Shown: one piece after another, positions 5,314 through 6,478 of the stretch
Numbering within the stretch: position 1 is the stretch's first letter
How the letters are laid out: every line of letters begins with the position of its first letter
From: Deltaproteobacteria bacterium
GTDB taxonomy: Bacteria; Desulfobacterota; Binatia; Binatales; Binataceae
DNA length: 6,478 bases
Direction of reading: 5' to 3'
Assembly (NCBI GenBank): GCA_027403435.1
Contig: DAHZDR010000508.1
Location: 1 to 6,478, forward strand
Notes under the pieces: generated by a model
Seen by the model: the letters and a program-made list of their open reading frames with translations, nothing else
Databases searched by the model: none
Told to the model about the DNA's origin: nothing
Program-made: the position numbers and the translations under genes

Positions 5314-5793
5314 TTAGCCGAGGCATTGGCGCAGCATTTCCAGCCCGGCGGCCGCGAACTTGCGCATGTTGCCGGCACGGTCGGCGCCGCCGGTTTCGAT
5401 CGTGAGCGATCGCTCAACGGCGCCCGCGACCGCGATCGCGCTGTGGCCGGGCGCGTCGCCATAGCGGTTGCCAGTCGGACCGGTCGCGCCGCTTTCCGCG
5501 ATACACCAACTGGCGCCGAACTGTTCCCGCACCCGCCGCGAAATCAACCGCACGTACGGTTCGGTCGAGGCGCGCATCCCGGTGAAAGCGGAATCCGGCA
5601 GATCGACCAGCGTCCGCCGCGCCTTCAGCGTGTAAATCACCAGCCCGCCAAGGAAATATTCGCTCGCTCCGGGGATCGCCAGCAGCGCCGCCGCGATCAG
5701 GCCGCCGGTCGATGACTCCGCGATGACGACGCTTTCCTTGCGCTGTTTAAGGATCGCCGCGATGCGCTCGGCAAGTGGGATGAGTTCCTGCAT
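5314..5793 (-). CDS. CinA C-terminal-domain protein, possible nicotinamide-nucleotide amidohydrolase (PncC-like)
   Basis: A 159-residue stand-alone CinA C-terminal domain; full CinA has an added N-terminal molybdopterin-binding-like domain, absent here, and PncC enzymes are about this length. PncC deamidates nicotinamide mononucleotide to nicotinate mononucleotide in NAD salvage. Signature pieces: AESSTGGLIAAALLAIPGAS (25-44; family usual ESCTGG, S27 the candidate nucleophile), FLGGLVIYTLKAR (47-59; conserved Tyr54 and Lys57), ESGATGPTGNRYGDAPGHS (100-118) in place of the usual TGIAGPxGG...PVGT, and R139/R144 near the end. The departures mark a divergent subfamily, so amidase activity is likely but not assured. 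The ribosome binding site is weak (GGGG 7 bases, or AGG 2 bases, before the ATG). It lies upstream of the peroxiredoxin gene, with a candidate promoter in the preceding gap. Confidence 0.85.
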   Translation of the reverse strand: MQELIPLAERIAAILKQRKESVVIAESSTGGLIAAALLAIPGASEYFLGGLVIYTLKARRTLVDLPDSAFTGMRASTEPYVRLISRRVREQFGASWCIAESGATGPTGNRYGDAPGHSAIAVAGAVERSLTIETGGADRAGNMRKFAAAGLEMLRQCLG

Positions 5794-5833
5794 GGCCTGC
5801 CCCGTTGGTTAGGATGTCCCCGGAATAAAGTCG

Positions 5834-5862
5834 AATCTAGCCGAGCGCGGCGCAAGCGGCAA
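5834..5862 (-). promoter_or_regulatory. Promoter candidate for the CinA-domain and peroxiredoxin genes
   Basis: Read on the - strand, TTGCCG (5862-5857) and TAGATT (5839-5834) resemble -35 and -10 boxes (4 of 6 each) with an ideal 17-base spacer. Transcription would begin about 30-35 bases before the ATG at 5793. The rest of the 103-base gap (5794-5896) holds only a 6-bp inverted repeat (5845-5850 with 5865-5870) and the CCCGCGGG palindrome at 5888-5895, neither convincing as a terminator. Confidence 0.3.
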
Positions 5863-5896
5863 ACCCGCGCCATGCCCGTTACCGCATCCCGCGGGC

Positions 5897-6478
5897 CTAA
5901 CGATTGCGATGGTCGCGGGCGAGGCCAGGCTCCTTCGGATGCGGATACGGATGCATCGTCGGTTGCGGCTCGGGGCGGAACTTGCGGGCGCGTTCAAGCG
6001 CGCCGCGATAAATCGCCGCGAGCTGGTCCTCGGCCGCGTAATCGAAATCGTCGCGCAGGCGCCGCTCCAGCTCCCCGCCGCGCTCCGGCTGATGTTCGAG
6101 GAACCAGCGCACGGTGCGCCGAATCGCCTCCGCGGGATCAAGCTGATCGCGATAGCCCAGTTGCAGGCGAATCTTGTGCAGGTCCATCAGCTTGTGATGC
6201 GGCGTCGCTTCGATCGTGAGTCCGCGCGCCGGATAAGCGGCCTCGGCGGGCAGACTGACTATCTCGAACCGATAATTCATTTCGTCGGCGATGATCTCGA
6301 CCACCTGCCGGATGGTAAACTGAATATCGTCTCCGCAATTATAGATCTGGCCCGCCGCCGCGTCCGGCCGATCGACCGCGAGCAACACGGCGTGCGCCAG
6401 GTTTCCCGCGTAGCCGTGAGTCATCAGGCCGGACCCGCCGTCGCCCAGAATTATAAATGGACGGCGATCGAGCGCGCG
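5897..6478 (-). CDS. NAD-dependent epimerase/dehydratase (extended SDR), C-terminal part; N-terminus outside window
   Basis: The frame is open to the right edge, so the Met at 6424 is internal; 193 C-terminal residues are visible. The fragment starts in the substrate-binding half: PFIILGDGGSGLMTHGYAGN (the usual 'fvhVdDva' region, here THGYAGNLAHAVLLAV), GQIYNCGDD (the 'G.vyNvg' turn), a helix VVEIIADEM, then HHKLMDLHKIRLQLGYRDQL (the 'd.sKar.eLGw.P' element) and PAEAIRRTVRWFLEH. These are standard for sugar-nucleotide epimerases, dehydratases and related NAD(P)-dependent oxidoreductases. The glycine motif and the YxxxK active site lie in the missing N-terminal half, so the reaction cannot be assigned. 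After the conserved fold come about 60 extra residues: a charged helix (ERRLRDDFDYAAEDQLAAIY) and a Pro/His-rich tail (PTMHPYPHPKEPG). It is co-directional with the CinA-domain gene 103 bases downstream. Confidence 0.85.
   Translation of the reverse strand, partial: RALDRRPFIILGDGGSGLMTHGYAGNLAHAVLLAVDRPDAAAGQIYNCGDDIQFTIRQVVEIIADEMNYRFEIVSLPAEAAYPARGLTIEATPHHKLMDLHKIRLQLGYRDQLDPAEAIRRTVRWFLEHQPERGGELERRLRDDFDYAAEDQLAAIYRGALERARKFRPEPQPTMHPYPHPKEPGLARDHRNR

Noticed and set aside
4834..5715. Long + strand open frame (293 codons) across the peroxiredoxin and CinA-domain genes
   Set aside because: It lies antisense to two clearly recognisable genes, spans both and the gap between them, and its translation shows no family motif; it is a by-product of high G+C codon bias.
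5888..5895. CCCGCGGG palindrome downstream of the epimerase stop
   Set aside because: An 8-base self-complementary site without loop or T-run; expected by chance in DNA of this composition.
1..6478. Search for CRISPR arrays, direct repeats, insertion sequences, tRNA genes or toxin-antitoxin pairs
   Set aside because: No regularly spaced repeats, terminal inverted repeats, transposase motifs, tRNA-like cloverleaf or small paired genes were seen by eye on either strand.

Overview
This is a G+C-rich (roughly two-thirds by eye), densely coded bacterial chromosomal window. The mix of acyl-CoA dehydrogenases, an SDR, a VOC protein, a PrxQ-type peroxiredoxin and a stand-alone CinA-domain protein fits a soil or sediment proteobacterium-like lineage, such as the former Deltaproteobacteria or Binatota. 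That placement is inference from gene style only; there is no rRNA or other marker gene here. I see no tRNA, mobile element, CRISPR array or phage gene.

Layout, left half (+ strand). Positions 3-680 hold the 3' end of a protein with a glycine-rich hydrophobic stretch and coiled coil, of unknown function. A promoter-like element then precedes a VOC-fold protein (775-1230) and a YdbM-like acyl-CoA dehydrogenase homologue (1281-2462). A 150-base gap holds the best-looking regulatory region of the window: a sigma70-like promoter overlapped by an inverted repeat, followed by a perfect 13-bp hairpin in the presumed 5' leader. It precedes a second acyl-CoA dehydrogenase, similar to the ACAD10/ACAD11 type (2613-3896), which overlaps an SDR oxidoreductase gene by 4 bases (3893-4690).

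Right half (- strand). A strong hairpin (4724-4770) separates the SDR from the convergent peroxiredoxin gene (4789-5262). Upstream of it, on the same strand, lie a CinA/PncC-domain gene (5314-5793) and the C-terminal part of an NAD-dependent epimerase/dehydratase (5897-6478, cut by the window edge).

Working together: the VOC, the two dehydrogenase-family flavoproteins and the SDR look like part of an acyl-CoA catabolic locus, in which a dehydrogenase would introduce a double bond and the SDR would oxidise a hydroxyl or reduce a keto group. The substrate cannot be read from sequence. The two flavoproteins are the most interesting items: neither has the usual catalytic glutamate in the C-terminal 'YEGT' position. 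One has His-Pro there, the other Asp. The minus-strand genes look like ordinary housekeeping or stress functions. I found no convincing wholly new system.
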